In this document: positions 17,406 through 26,059 of the stretch, piece by piece
Layout: each line of letters starts with the position of its first letter
Numbering within the stretch: position 1 is the first letter of the stretch
Assembly (NCBI RefSeq): GCF_006438925.1
Contig: NZ_RCZA01000011.1
Coordinates: forward strand, 147,699-211,698
Direction of reading: 5' to 3'
Length of the DNA stretch: 64,000 nucleotides
Origin: Pseudomonas mandelii
Lineage (GTDB): Bacteria; Pseudomonadota; Gammaproteobacteria; Pseudomonadales; Pseudomonadaceae
Notes under the pieces: model-generated
Databases searched by the model: none
What the model was told of the DNA's origin: nothing
Seen by the model: the letters and a program-made list of their open reading frames with translations, nothing else
Program-made: the position numbers and the translations under genes

Positions 17406-18212
17406 TTAACGCAGATCGAGCACGTCTTGCATGTCGTAAAGACCCGGTTCACGACCGTCCAGCCACAACGCAGCACGTACCGCGCCCTTGGCGAAGGTCA
17501 TGCGACTGGACGCTTTATGCGTGATCTCCAGTCGCTCACCCTCACAGGCGAACAGCACCGTATGGTCGCCGACCACATCACCACCGCGAACAGTGGCAAA
17601 GCCGATCGTTTCACGCTCGCGAGCCCCGGTATGGCCTTCACGGCCATACACCGCAACCTTCTGCAGATCACGATCCAGGGCATTTGCGATGACTTCACCC
17701 ATGCGCAGAGCCGTACCTGAAGGCGCATCGATCTTGTGCCGATGATGAGCCTCGATGATCTCGATATCCGCGTCATCACCCAGCACACGAGCAGCCATGT
17801 CGAGCAGCTTCAGCGACAGGTTTACACCGACACTGAAATTGGCTGCGAACACGATCGGAATTTCCTTGCCGGCCTCGGCCAGCAGTTGCTTCTGCGCGGC
17901 GTCCAGCCCTGTCGTGCCGATCACCATGGCCTTGCCCGCCTTACGGCAGAACGCCAGGTTTTTCAGCATGACTTCCGGGAGCGTGAAGTCGATCAGCACG
18001 TCAAACTCATCAGCCACTGCATCCAGATTGCCGGACAGTGGAACGCCGATCCGCCCCAGCGAGGCCAGCTCACCAGCATCCACGCCAATCAGCGTACTGC
18101 CGGGGCGCACGATGGCTGCCGTCAGCCCGGTCAGCGGTGCGCGTTGCTGAACCGCCTCGACCAGAATCTTGCCCATGCGCCCGGCAGCGCCCATCACAGC
18201 TATACGTCGCAT
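17406..18212 (-). CDS. dapB: 4-Hydroxy-tetrahydrodipicolinate reductase
   Basis: Reduces the DapA product in the diaminopimelate/lysine pathway, using NAD(P)H. The 268-residue protein has an N-terminal Rossmann motif (AVMGAAGRMGK) and the catalytic EAHHRHKIDAPSGTAL segment near residue 155. It follows dnaJ by 9 bases and is separated from carA by a leader of about 260 bases. Confidence 0.97.
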   Translation of the reverse strand: MRRIAVMGAAGRMGKILVEAVQQRAPLTGLTAAIVRPGSTLIGVDAGELASLGRIGVPLSGNLDAVADEFDVLIDFTLPEVMLKNLAFCRKAGKAMVIGTTGLDAAQKQLLAEAGKEIPIVFAANFSVGVNLSLKLLDMAARVLGDDADIEIIEAHHRHKIDAPSGTALRMGEVIANALDRDLQKVAVYGREGHTGARERETIGFATVRGGDVVGDHTVLFACEGERLEITHKASSRMTFAKGAVRAALWLDGREPGLYDMQDVLDLR

Positions 18213-18221
18213 GCCGACTCC

Positions 18222-19346
18222 TTACAAATCGCCGAAGAAGCGCTTCACGCCTTCGAACCAACCCGTGGTTTTAGGCGAATGGCTGTTGTCATCTGCCAGC
18301 GAGCTACGGAACTCTTCCAGCAGTTCGCGCTGACGACGCCCCAGATTGACCGGGGTTTCGACCGCCACTCGGCACATCAAGTCACCAGCACCGCCACCGC
18401 GCACTGGCGCAACGCCCTTGCCGCGAACACGGAACTGCTTGCCGGTCTGAGTCCCTTCAGGGATTTTCAGTTTGACTCGACCATCGAGGGTCGGAATCTC
18501 CAGCTCACCACCCAGCGCAGCATCGACAAAGCTGATTGGAACTTCGCAGAACAGGTGCTTGCCGTCGCGCTGGAAGATCGCGTGCTCACGCACGTTGATC
18601 ACCACGTACAGGTCGCCAGTCGGACCACCCTGAGCCCCCGCCTCGCCTTCGCCGGACAGACGAATTCGATCACCGGTATCGACGCCGGCCGGCACTTTCA
18701 CCGAGAGGGTTTTGTACTCTTCGACACGACCTTGACCGTCGCACGAGTCGCACGGATCGGAAATGATCTTGCCCTGGCCATGGCAGCGCGGGCATGTCTG
18801 CTGCACCGAGAAAAAGCCCTGCTGCATACGGACTTGACCGATACCGCCACACGTCGGGCAAGTGATCGGCGAGGAACCTTTCTTGGCACCCGAACCGTCG
18901 CACGGCTTGCAGTTGACCAATGTCGGAACACGGATATTCACGGTCGTACCGCGCACCGCTTCTTCCAGATTCAGTTCCAGGGTGTAACGCAGGTCGCTGC
19001 CGCGCTGAGCGCCGCCACGAGAACCGCCGCGACCGCCACCGAAGAAGTCACTGAAGACATCACCAAAAATGTCGGAGAAGTTCTGACCGCCAAACCCGGC
19101 ACCGCCGCCGCCCATGCTCGGATCGACACCGGCATGACCATACTGGTCGTAGGCCGCACGCTTGCTGGAATCGGACAGGACTTCGTAGGCCTCGTTGGCC
19201 TCCTTGAACATATCTTCCGACGCTTTGTCATCGGGATTACGGTCCGGGTGGTGCTTCATCGCCAGGCGACGGTAGGCCTTTTTCAGGTCTGCTTCGCTTG
19301 AGCCACGCTCAACACCCAATACTTCGTAATAGTCACGCTTTGCCAT
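18222..19346 (-). CDS. dnaJ: Co-chaperone DnaJ
   Basis: Delivers substrates to DnaK and stimulates its ATPase. Starting at MAKRDYYEVLGVERG it has 374 residues. It contains the J domain (1-70, with HPD in MKHHPDRNPDD), a Gly/Phe-rich linker (about 75-115), four zinc-binding CxxCxGxG repeats (about 145-210) and a C-terminal substrate-binding and dimer domain. It belongs to the grpE-dnaK-dnaJ cluster, though 297 bases separate it from dnaK. Confidence 0.98.
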   Translation of the reverse strand: MAKRDYYEVLGVERGSSEADLKKAYRRLAMKHHPDRNPDDKASEDMFKEANEAYEVLSDSSKRAAYDQYGHAGVDPSMGGGGAGFGGQNFSDIFGDVFSDFFGGGRGGSRGGAQRGSDLRYTLELNLEEAVRGTTVNIRVPTLVNCKPCDGSGAKKGSSPITCPTCGGIGQVRMQQGFFSVQQTCPRCHGQGKIISDPCDSCDGQGRVEEYKTLSVKVPAGVDTGDRIRLSGEGEAGAQGGPTGDLYVVINVREHAIFQRDGKHLFCEVPISFVDAALGGELEIPTLDGRVKLKIPEGTQTGKQFRVRGKGVAPVRGGGAGDLMCRVAVETPVNLGRRQRELLEEFRSSLADDNSHSPKTTGWFEGVKRFFGDL

Positions 19347-19567
19347 AAGTCTTTGCACTCTTAAGGACGTCCGGCAAACCTCTCCTGAGCCTTGCCAAAC
19401 TCGTTGAGCCCCAATACAGGCCCGGACCCAACTCACGTCAATTCAACGATCCTGGTCTTTGATTCGATGCGGTACTTTCAGCTCGAAAAGCAGGAGCATT
19501 CCCGGCCATACCGCCAACACACGAGCCTTGTCGCATGCTGTAAAAATTCGCTAACTCCAGACACGCC

Positions 19568-19592
19568 AACGCGGGAGCAAGCCCCCGCGCGG
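19568..19592. repeat. REP-like fragment between dnaK and dnaJ
   Basis: A short palindromic sequence whose minus-strand form, CGGGGGCTTGCTCCCGC, matches the core of common Pseudomonas REP elements. Only one copy is visible. The rest of the 297-base dnaK-dnaJ gap shows no gene and no clear heat-shock promoter. Confidence 0.5.
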
Positions 19593-19608
19593 CGACATCC
19601 TACCAGTC

Positions 19609-19624
19609 ACTGCCTAAAGGCAGT
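19609..19624 (-). terminator. Short hairpin after dnaK
   Basis: A perfect ACTGCCT/AGGCAGT stem with a two-base loop, 19 bases beyond the dnaK stop. It lacks a T run, so it is at best a partial terminator or an mRNA-protecting hairpin. Confidence 0.4.
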
Positions 19625-19643
19625 CAACCGGCCGACCAACAAC

Positions 19644-21560
19644 TTACTTGTGGTCTTTGACTTCTTCGAACTCAGCGTCGACGACGTCGTCAGCCTTCTC
19701 AGCCGATTCGCCTTGCGGTGCAGCACCTTCAGCAGGTTGAGCCTGCTCGGCGTACATCTTCTGCGCTACTGGAGCGGAGACTTTCGACAGCTCTTCAACC
19801 TTGGCTTCGATCGCGGCCTTGTCGTCGCCTTTGACTGCGGCTTCCAGCGCAACAACAGCAGCTTCGATTGCAGTCTTCTCTTCAGCTGTCACTTTATCGC
19901 CAGCGTCTGCGACCATTTTGCGAGTCGAGTGAACCAGCGCATCGCCCTGGTTGCGAGCGGTTGCCAGCTCTTCGAACTGACGATCTGCGTCGACGTTGGC
20001 TTCAGCATCGCGAATCATCTGCTGAATCTCTTCCTCGGACAGACCGGAGTTGGCCTTGATCACGATCGACTGAGTCTTGCCGGTAGCCTTGTCTTTGGCG
20101 CCTACGTGCAGAATGCCGTTGGCGTCGATGTCGAAGGTCACTTCAATTTGTGGCACACCACGTGGTGCTGGTGGAATCTCGGCCAGGTCGAACTTGCCCA
20201 AAGACTTGTTCTGAGCGGCTTGCTTACGCTCACCTTGCAGCACGTGAATGGTCACAGCGCCCTGGTTGTCGTCGGCAGTCGAGAACACTTGCGATTTCTT
20301 GGTAGGAATCGTGGTGTTTTTCTCGATCAGCGCGGTCATCACGCCGCCCATGGTTTCGATACCCAGAGTCAGCGGGCTAACGTCCAGCAGCAGAACGTCT
20401 TTCACATCACCGGCCAATACTGCGCCCTGGATAGCAGCACCCATGGCAACCGCTTCGTCCGGGTTCACATCTTTACGCGCTTCTTTACCGAAGAACTCGG
20501 TCACCAGCTTCTGAACCAGTGGCATACGGGTCTGACCGCCGACCAGGATCACGTCGTTGATGGCGCCAATGTCGATGCCGGAGTCTTTCAGAGCGATGCG
20601 GCAAGGTTCGATGGTGCGTTGAACCAGGTCTTCTACCAGCGCTTCGAGCTTGGCGCGGGAGATTTTCACGTTCAAGTGCTTAGGACCGGTGGCGTCTGCA
20701 GTGATGTACGGCAGGTTCACGTCGGTCGAATTGCTCGAAGACAGTTCGATCTTGGCTTTTTCAGCGGCTTCTTTCAGGCGCTGCATGGCCAGCGGATCAC
20801 CTTTAAGGTTCATGCCGCTTTCTTTCTTGAATTCATCAACCAAGTAGTCGATCAGACGAATGTCAAAGTCTTCACCGCCCAGGAACGTGTCACCGTTGGT
20901 GGCCAATACTTCGAACTGGTGCTCGCCATCGACTTCAGCGATTTCGATCACGGAAACGTCGAAAGTACCGCCGCCCAAGTCGTAAACGATCACGGTGTGA
21001 TCGCCCTTCGCCTTGTCCATACCGTATGCCAGAGCGGCTGCGGTTGGTTCGTTGATGATACGTTTTACGTCCAGGCCCGCAATGCGGCCGGCGTCTTTGG
21101 TGGCTTGACGCTGGCTGTCGTTGAAGTAGGCCGGAACAGTGATCACCGCTTCGGTCACTGGCTCGCCGAGGTAGTCTTCGGCGGTCTTCTTCATTTTCTT
21201 CAGAATTTCAGCCGAGATTTGTGGCGGCGACATTTTCTGGCCGTTCACTTCAACCCACGCATCGCCGTTATCAGCCTTGGCGATTTTGTACGGGACCATC
21301 TTGATGTCTTTCTGTACGACTTCTTCGTCGAACTTACGACCGATCAGACGCTTCACCGCATACAGGGTGTTGTGCGGATTGGTCACAGCCTGACGCTTGG
21401 CCGATTGACCAACGAGGATTTCACCATCGTTGGCGTAAGCGATGATCGACGGCGTGGTACGCGTGCCTTCAGCGTTTTCAATAACTTTGGCTACGCCGTT
21501 TTCAAGCACGGAGACGCAGGAGTTGGTAGTCCCCAGGTCGATACCGATAATTTTGCCCAT
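19644..21560 (-). CDS. dnaK: Chaperone DnaK (Hsp70)
   Basis: An ATP-dependent chaperone. I start at MGKIIGIDLGTTNSC, giving 638 residues. The ATPase domain (about 1-380) shows the phosphate loop, VPAYFNDSQRQATKDAG and YDLGGGTFDVS. The substrate-binding domain and helical lid follow, ending in the typical acidic tail EEVKDHK. A near-perfect heat-shock promoter overlaps the end of grpE, so dnaK can be transcribed independently. Confidence 0.98.
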   Translation of the reverse strand: MGKIIGIDLGTTNSCVSVLENGVAKVIENAEGTRTTPSIIAYANDGEILVGQSAKRQAVTNPHNTLYAVKRLIGRKFDEEVVQKDIKMVPYKIAKADNGDAWVEVNGQKMSPPQISAEILKKMKKTAEDYLGEPVTEAVITVPAYFNDSQRQATKDAGRIAGLDVKRIINEPTAAALAYGMDKAKGDHTVIVYDLGGGTFDVSVIEIAEVDGEHQFEVLATNGDTFLGGEDFDIRLIDYLVDEFKKESGMNLKGDPLAMQRLKEAAEKAKIELSSSNSTDVNLPYITADATGPKHLNVKISRAKLEALVEDLVQRTIEPCRIALKDSGIDIGAINDVILVGGQTRMPLVQKLVTEFFGKEARKDVNPDEAVAMGAAIQGAVLAGDVKDVLLLDVSPLTLGIETMGGVMTALIEKNTTIPTKKSQVFSTADDNQGAVTIHVLQGERKQAAQNKSLGKFDLAEIPPAPRGVPQIEVTFDIDANGILHVGAKDKATGKTQSIVIKANSGLSEEEIQQMIRDAEANVDADRQFEELATARNQGDALVHSTRKMVADAGDKVTAEEKTAIEAAVVALEAAVKGDDKAAIEAKVEELSKVSAPVAQKMYAEQAQPAEGAAPQGESAEKADDVVDAEFEEVKDHK

Positions 21561-21638
21561 GTTCACTCTCCCGAAACTTTGGATTTGGTTGCCGCAGCAG
21601 TGGTGGCTAACTGCGGTAGCACTTAAACGCTTGACTTC

Positions 21639-21667
21639 TAAATGGGGGCCTTGCGGCTAATTTCAAG
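21639..21667 (-). promoter_or_regulatory. Heat-shock (sigma-32) promoter for dnaK
   Basis: On the minus strand, CTTGAAA (21667-21661), a 13-base spacer and CCCCATTTA (21647-21639) match the sigma-32 consensus almost exactly. The -35 element includes the grpE stop codon. The dnaK start is about 80 bases downstream. Confidence 0.85.
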
Positions 21668-22229
21668 CCTGCTCGTCAATCGAAGGCGAAACCGGTGCCG
21701 GCGCCTTGCTGACCACGACCATGGCCGGGCGCAGCAGGCGACCGTTGAGCTGATAGCCCTTCTGGAACACCTTGAGCACGCTGTTCGGCTCGACGTCGGC
21801 GCTTTCCTGCATGGCCATTGCCTGATGCTGAACGGCGTTGAACGGTTCGCCATGCGGATCGATCGCTTCCAGCTGATAACGCTTCAGGGTGTCCTGGAAC
21901 ATTTTCAGGGTCAGCTCGATGCCTTCGCGCATTGGACGTATGCTTTCGTCGTCCGGGCTGGACAACTCCAGACCACGCTCCAGGCTGTCGATGATCGGCA
22001 ACAAGTCACCGGCGAATTTCTCCAGTGCGAATTTGTGAGCCTTTTCTACATCCTGCTCGGCGCGACGGCGGACGTTCTGCAGATCAGCCGCTACACGCAA
22101 AGCCTGATCATGAGCGCCAGCCAATTGCTCTTCGAGCACTTGAACACGAGCCGCCAGTTCATCACCCGAGTCCTGGGCAGCCTGATCGGCGTCTAGATTT
22201 TGCGTATCCACTGTCTGTTCGTCAGCCAT
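21663..22229 (-). CDS. grpE: Nucleotide exchange factor GrpE
   Basis: Releases ADP from DnaK and acts as a thermosensor. The 188-residue protein has an acidic N-terminus, a long coiled-coil helix (about 25-90) with RVAADLQNVRRRAEQDVEKA, and a C-terminal beta wing with PHGEPFNAVQHQAM and KGYQLNGRLLRPAMVVVSK. It is transcribed from a sigma-32 promoter at 22281-22310, divergent from recN. Confidence 0.97.
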   Translation of the reverse strand: MADEQTVDTQNLDADQAAQDSGDELAARVQVLEEQLAGAHDQALRVAADLQNVRRRAEQDVEKAHKFALEKFAGDLLPIIDSLERGLELSSPDDESIRPMREGIELTLKMFQDTLKRYQLEAIDPHGEPFNAVQHQAMAMQESADVEPNSVLKVFQKGYQLNGRLLRPAMVVVSKAPAPVSPSIDEQA

Positions 22230-22280
22230 AGATTTCTCCTTTCAATATCGTCCGCGAGCTCAACTCGCGCTTCTGCCCAG

Positions 22281-22310
22281 CTATATGGGGCCGCAAAATT
22301 CAGCTTCAAG
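22281..22310 (-). promoter_or_regulatory. Heat-shock (sigma-32) promoter for grpE
   Basis: On the minus strand, CTTGAAG (22310-22304), a 13-base spacer and CCCCATATAG match the sigma-32 consensus. It lies about 50 bases before the grpE start. Confidence 0.85.
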
Positions 22311-22429
22311 GGGCGCTTATTTATTAACCCTACAAAAAACACTGCATTGTCATTCCCAGGCGCACTAAGGATTTCGTCGGATCAAGCAAATCGAGCTAAG
22401 GGAGGGCATTGTCAGCCAGAAACAAAACA

Positions 22430-22445
22430 CTGTATAAATAACCAG
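22430..22445 (+). promoter_or_regulatory. LexA (SOS) box before recN
   Basis: CTGTATAAATAACCAG fits CTG-N10-CAG with an AT-rich core, and lies 25 bases before the recN ATG. recN is a classic SOS gene, which supports the call. Confidence 0.75.
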
Positions 22446-22469
22446 ACCTAAAGCCTGGGAGCGGCCTTT

Positions 22470-24143
22470 ATGCTGGTGCACCTGTCCGTACATAACTACG
22501 CCATCGTTGAACATCTCGATCTCGAACTCGATCGCGGGATGAGCGTGATCACTGGGGAAACCGGCGCCGGCAAGTCGATCATGCTCGACGCCCTCGGCCT
22601 GACCCTGGGCGATCGCGCCGACAGCGGCGTGGTTCGCCCCGGCGCCGACAAGGCCGATATCCTGGCAACCTTCGATCTGGTCGATATTCCAGAAGCCAGT
22701 GCCTGGCTGGCCGAGCGTGACCTGGAGAGCGACGGCCCGTGCATTCTGCGCCGGGTGATCACCGCCGAAGGGCGCTCGCGTGGCTACATCAACGGCACGC
22801 CCTGTCCCCTCGGCGACCTCAAAGCCCTGGGTGAACTGCTGATCGATATCCACAGCCAGCATGAACATCAATCCCTGCTCAAGACCGACACGCATCGCCG
22901 CCTGCTCGACGAGTACGCGGGAGCAACGGACCTTGCCCGTCAGGTACACCTGGCCGCCCAACGCTGGCGCCAGACCCGCCAGGAGCTGGAACGCCTTTCC
23001 AATTCCGGCGATGAGCAGCGCGCTCGCCATCAATTGCTCAGTTATCAACTCGAAGAGCTGGAAAACCTCGGCCTCGGCGAAAGTGAGCTAGAGCAGCTGG
23101 AACAGGAACACAAGAACCTGACCAACGCCGAAACCCTGCTGGGCATTTGCCGGCAAGTGGTCGAACAATGCAGCGAAAGTGATTCCGGGAATGTGCTGAA
23201 CGCCCTCACCGCCAGCCTCAATCGCCTTTCGAGCGTCAACAATTCGATTGGGGCCCTGGGTGAAGCCAGCAGCCTGCTGACCAGTGCACAGATCCAGGTT
23301 GAAGAAGCCGTGGGAGAACTGAATCGCTTCCTTGATAACTTCGATGCCGATCCAGCGCGCCTTCAGTACCTGGAGGAACGCCTTGATGCGATCTATACCA
23401 TGGCGCGCAAACACCGCATCCAGCCGACTGAAGTGGCCGAGATGCAGCAGCGTTTGCTGGATGAAATTGAAACCCTGAATGCCAACGACGAATCCATCGA
23501 GCGACTGAGCGATGAACTGGCCTCCTATGCCCGTCATTATCAGGAGAAGGCTCGTGAGCTGAGCGATTTGCGTCATCAGGCGTCGAGCAGCCTGGCTTGC
23601 GCCGTAGAGCAGGAAATCCAGCGACTGGGCATGCCCGGCGGGCGCTTCACCATCGAACTGCGCCCCAACAGTAGCGATGAACTGCTACCCAATGGCCTTG
23701 AGCAGGTAGAGCTGCTGGTGAGTGCTAACCCGGGCCAACCGTTGAAAGCGCTGGCAAAAGTGGCATCCGGCGGCGAATTGTCACGGATCAGCCTGGCAAT
23801 TCAAGTGATCACCGCGCAGACCTCCCGCGTACCGACCCTGGTGTTCGACGAAGTGGACGTGGGCATCGGCGGCCCGACCGCCGAAATCGTGGGCCAATTG
23901 CTGCGTCGACTTGGGGAGCGCGGGCAGGTATTGACGGTAACTCACTTGCCGCAAGTTGCAGCGCAGGGACATCAACATCTATTCGTACACAAAGTGCGCG
24001 GCGAAGATGCCACTCACACAGCCGTCTCCAAGCTGAGCAAGAACGATCGTGTTGAAGAAGTGGCGCGGATGCTGGGAGGCATCGACCTTACAAAGGAATC
24101 TCTGGCTCATGCCAGGAAAATGGTCGTCACCGCGAAAATTTAA
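22470..24143 (+). CDS. recN: DNA repair protein RecN
   Basis: An SMC-like ATPase that acts on double-strand breaks during SOS repair. The 557-residue protein has Walker A GETGAGKS at residues 29-36, two long coiled-coil stretches (about 150-370), the ABC signature SGGELSRISLAI and Walker B LVFDEVDVGIGG near the C-terminus. A LexA box lies upstream. It is divergent from grpE and convergent with fur. Confidence 0.97.
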   Translation: MLVHLSVHNYAIVEHLDLELDRGMSVITGETGAGKSIMLDALGLTLGDRADSGVVRPGADKADILATFDLVDIPEASAWLAERDLESDGPCILRRVITAEGRSRGYINGTPCPLGDLKALGELLIDIHSQHEHQSLLKTDTHRRLLDEYAGATDLARQVHLAAQRWRQTRQELERLSNSGDEQRARHQLLSYQLEELENLGLGESELEQLEQEHKNLTNAETLLGICRQVVEQCSESDSGNVLNALTASLNRLSSVNNSIGALGEASSLLTSAQIQVEEAVGELNRFLDNFDADPARLQYLEERLDAIYTMARKHRIQPTEVAEMQQRLLDEIETLNANDESIERLSDELASYARHYQEKARELSDLRHQASSSLACAVEQEIQRLGMPGGRFTIELRPNSSDELLPNGLEQVELLVSANPGQPLKALAKVASGGELSRISLAIQVITAQTSRVPTLVFDEVDVGIGGPTAEIVGQLLRRLGERGQVLTVTHLPQVAAQGHQHLFVHKVRGEDATHTAVSKLSKNDRVEEVARMLGGIDLTKESLAHARKMVVTAKI

Positions 24144-24158
24144 GACCAGCAGAAAGCA

Positions 24159-24184
24159 CGAAGGCGACCCAGGGGTCGCCTTCG
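24159..24184. terminator. Bidirectional hairpin between recN and fur
   Basis: CGAAGGCGACCC and GGGTCGCCTTCG form a 12-pair stem with a two-base loop between the convergent genes. A second stem, CGCGAAC/GTTCGCG, follows at about 24191-24209. T runs are short, but paired strong stems between convergent genes fit a shared terminator. Confidence 0.6.
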
Positions 24185-24218
24185 CTCGTTTCGCGAACCT
24201 TAAGTTCGCGCGACATGC

Positions 24219-24623
24219 TTACTTTTTCTTGCGTACGTACAGTACAAGGTTGTGATCAACCATCTCGAAGCCATACTTGTCGACGATTGCCTTCTGCAGT
24301 CGCTCGATTTCTTCGTCGAAGAATTCGATCACTTCACTGGTCTCGACGTTGACCATATGGTCGTGATGCTTGCCGTCGTCCAGTTCGAAGACCGCATGGC
24401 CCCCGTCGAAGTTGTGCCGCACCACAAGGCCTGCTGCCTCGAACTGGGTCAGGACACGGTAAACCGTGGCCAGACCGACGTCCTCACCAGCCTCCATCAG
24501 CGCCTTGTAGACGTCCTCGGCACTCATGTGGCGTTGCTCGGCGGAATCGAGCATTTGCAGAATTTTGACCCGTGGAAGGGTCACTTTGAGGCCGGCTTTG
24601 CGTAGTTCGCTATTTTCAACCAT
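24219..24623 (-). CDS. fur: Ferric uptake regulator Fur
   Basis: An iron-sensing repressor of siderophore and iron-uptake genes. The 134-residue protein has an N-terminal winged helix (about 1-82) and a dimerisation/metal domain with the His cluster HHDH at 86-89. It contains no cysteine, so it lacks the CxxC structural zinc sites of E. coli Fur. fur divergent from bamE/omlA is a conserved Pseudomonas arrangement. Confidence 0.97.
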   Translation of the reverse strand: MVENSELRKAGLKVTLPRVKILQMLDSAEQRHMSAEDVYKALMEAGEDVGLATVYRVLTQFEAAGLVVRHNFDGGHAVFELDDGKHHDHMVNVETSEVIEFFDEEIERLQKAIVDKYGFEMVDHNLVLYVRKKK

Positions 24624-24720
24624 GGTCAGCTTTCTCGCGATGCTGCTTCGCAGCTTCTCTTAATGCGGGTATGATCGGCGTTTACGTTGTCCCAGCCAAG
24701 ATAGTGGAAGTCGCCCACCG

Positions 24721-25248
24721 ATGCAAAACACCAAGCTCTTGCTAACCAGTTTCACCTTTGTGGGACTGCTCGCACTCGCCGGTTGTTCATTCCCCGGGGT
24801 TTACAAAATCGACATCCAGCAGGGCAATGTCGTCACGCAGGACATGATAAACCAGTTACGCCCGGGAATGACCCGCAAGCAAGTACGGTTTATCATGGGC
24901 AACCCTCTGTTGACCGACACGTTCCATGCCGATCGCTGGGATTATCTGTACAGCCTGCAACCGGGTGGCGGTGAACGCCAACAGGAACGCATTAGCGTTA
25001 TCTTCAACCCAAATGACCAGCTTGTCAGCCTCTCTGGTGATTTCATGCCAGGCGTGAGCCGCGACGAAGCCATTCTCGGCAAGGACAGCGGCGCTTCAGT
25101 TGCTGCGCCAGCAGAAAACGCCGAGAAGCCGAAACCAGAAAAACCGGTCAAGCCAGGTTCGTTGCTGGACCAGATCCAGAAGGATGTCGACGGTGTAGAA
25201 ACCGTTCCAGTCCCGACTCCAGAACCTCTGGAAACCTCGCCGCAATAG
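24721..25248 (+). CDS. bamE: Outer membrane assembly lipoprotein BamE (OmlA)
   Basis: A lipoprotein subunit of the BAM complex that inserts outer-membrane beta-barrels. The 175-residue product has a type II signal peptide with the lipobox LALAGC (Cys22) and the SmpA/OmlA domain (about 30-115, with LRPGMTRKQVRFIMGNPLL and WDYLYSL). Its Pro/Glu/Lys-rich tail of about 55 residues is longer than in E. coli BamE. It is divergent from fur. Confidence 0.95.
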   Translation: MQNTKLLLTSFTFVGLLALAGCSFPGVYKIDIQQGNVVTQDMINQLRPGMTRKQVRFIMGNPLLTDTFHADRWDYLYSLQPGGGERQQERISVIFNPNDQLVSLSGDFMPGVSRDEAILGKDSGASVAAPAENAEKPKPEKPVKPGSLLDQIQKDVDGVETVPVPTPEPLETSPQ

Positions 25249-25257
25249 TTTGCGACG

Positions 25258-25293
25258 CAATAAAAAACCCGGCATGTCCGGGTTTTTTTATTG
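25258..25293. terminator. Bidirectional terminator between bamE and rnfH
   Basis: The stem ACCCGG/CCGGGT with a short loop is flanked by an A run on the left and a seven-T run on the right, so it can work in both directions for the convergent genes. Confidence 0.9.
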
Positions 25294-25310
25294 TCCAGCA
25301 TTTGAGCGAA

Positions 25311-25625
25311 TCACTGATTCCGGGTTTTGGCCTCAGCAGCCTTGGCTGCGCGCAACCGACGAACTTCTTTCGGATCAGCCAGCAATGGCCGGTATATCTC
25401 GATGCGATCTCCAGCCTGGGCAAGATGCCTGTCCGGATCAGCGATCACTTTACCGAAGATCCCCACCGGACAACTGGCCAGATCCAGCTCCGAAAACGCC
25501 TCGCCGATGCCTGACTTCAGCAAAGCCGCCCGCACGGTTATTCCTGCTGGAACCGTCACCGAGAGAAGCACCTGACGATCAATGGCGGCATACACCACCT
25601 CAACGTCGATCACGGCCTCAACCAT
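25311..25625 (-). CDS. rnfH: RnfH family (UPF0125) ubiquitin-like-fold protein
   Basis: A small protein of 104 residues, starting MVEAVIDVEVVYA, with the family signatures SGIGEAFSELDL, VGIFGKV and GDRIEIYRPLLADPKE, and a charged C-terminus. The beta-grasp family is named after rnf operons, but here it is paired with ratA, overlapping it by 8 bases, as in the ratA-ratB pair of E. coli. Its biochemical role is not established. Confidence 0.9.
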   Translation of the reverse strand: MVEAVIDVEVVYAAIDRQVLLSVTVPAGITVRAALLKSGIGEAFSELDLASCPVGIFGKVIADPDRHLAQAGDRIEIYRPLLADPKEVRRLRAAKAAEAKTRNQ

Positions 25626-26052
25626 GCATCTGCTTGGCGCGTTGGCAGAAGGCATCCACCAGCGTATTGGCCGCCTGATTGAACAACGGCCCCAGGGTCG
25701 CGCGGACAATCGGCCCGGCGTAATCGAACGACAGGTCCAGGCTGATCTTGCAGGCTTTCTCGCCCAACGGCTTGAACACCCAGACGCCATGCAATTGATT
25801 GAACGGGCCTTCCTCGAGGTTCATCTCGATCGAATGCCCAGGCACCAGCGTGTTGCGCGTTACAAAATGCTGGCTGAGACCGCCCTTGGCCACGCCGACG
25901 CTAGCGCGCATATGTTCAGGAGAACTCTCCAGGACTTCGGCCGAGGAGCACCACGGCAGGAATTCCGGATAACGGGTCACGTCGTTGACCAGGTCATACA
26001 GCGCTTGTGCCGGGTACGGCAGCAGGGCCGAACGTTGAATGTGTGTCGTCAT
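25618..26052 (-). CDS. ratA: RatA/coenzyme Q-binding START-domain protein
   Basis: A 144-residue START/polyketide-cyclase-fold protein starting MTTHIQRSALLPYPAQALYDLVND, with the family segments YPEFLPWCSSAEVLE and LSFDYAGPIVRATLGPLFNQ. Homologues are described as a ribosome-association toxin (RatA) or a CoQ-binding protein (Coq10-like); sequence alone cannot separate these. It overlaps rnfH. Confidence 0.93.
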   Translation of the reverse strand: MTTHIQRSALLPYPAQALYDLVNDVTRYPEFLPWCSSAEVLESSPEHMRASVGVAKGGLSQHFVTRNTLVPGHSIEMNLEEGPFNQLHGVWVFKPLGEKACKISLDLSFDYAGPIVRATLGPLFNQAANTLVDAFCQRAKQMHG

Positions 26053-26059
26053 GTCAGCG

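Noticed and set aside
17736..21626. Plus-strand frames of 521 and 744 codons opposite dnaJ and dnaK
   Set aside because: Shadows of conserved chaperone genes; their translations show no protein-like motif.
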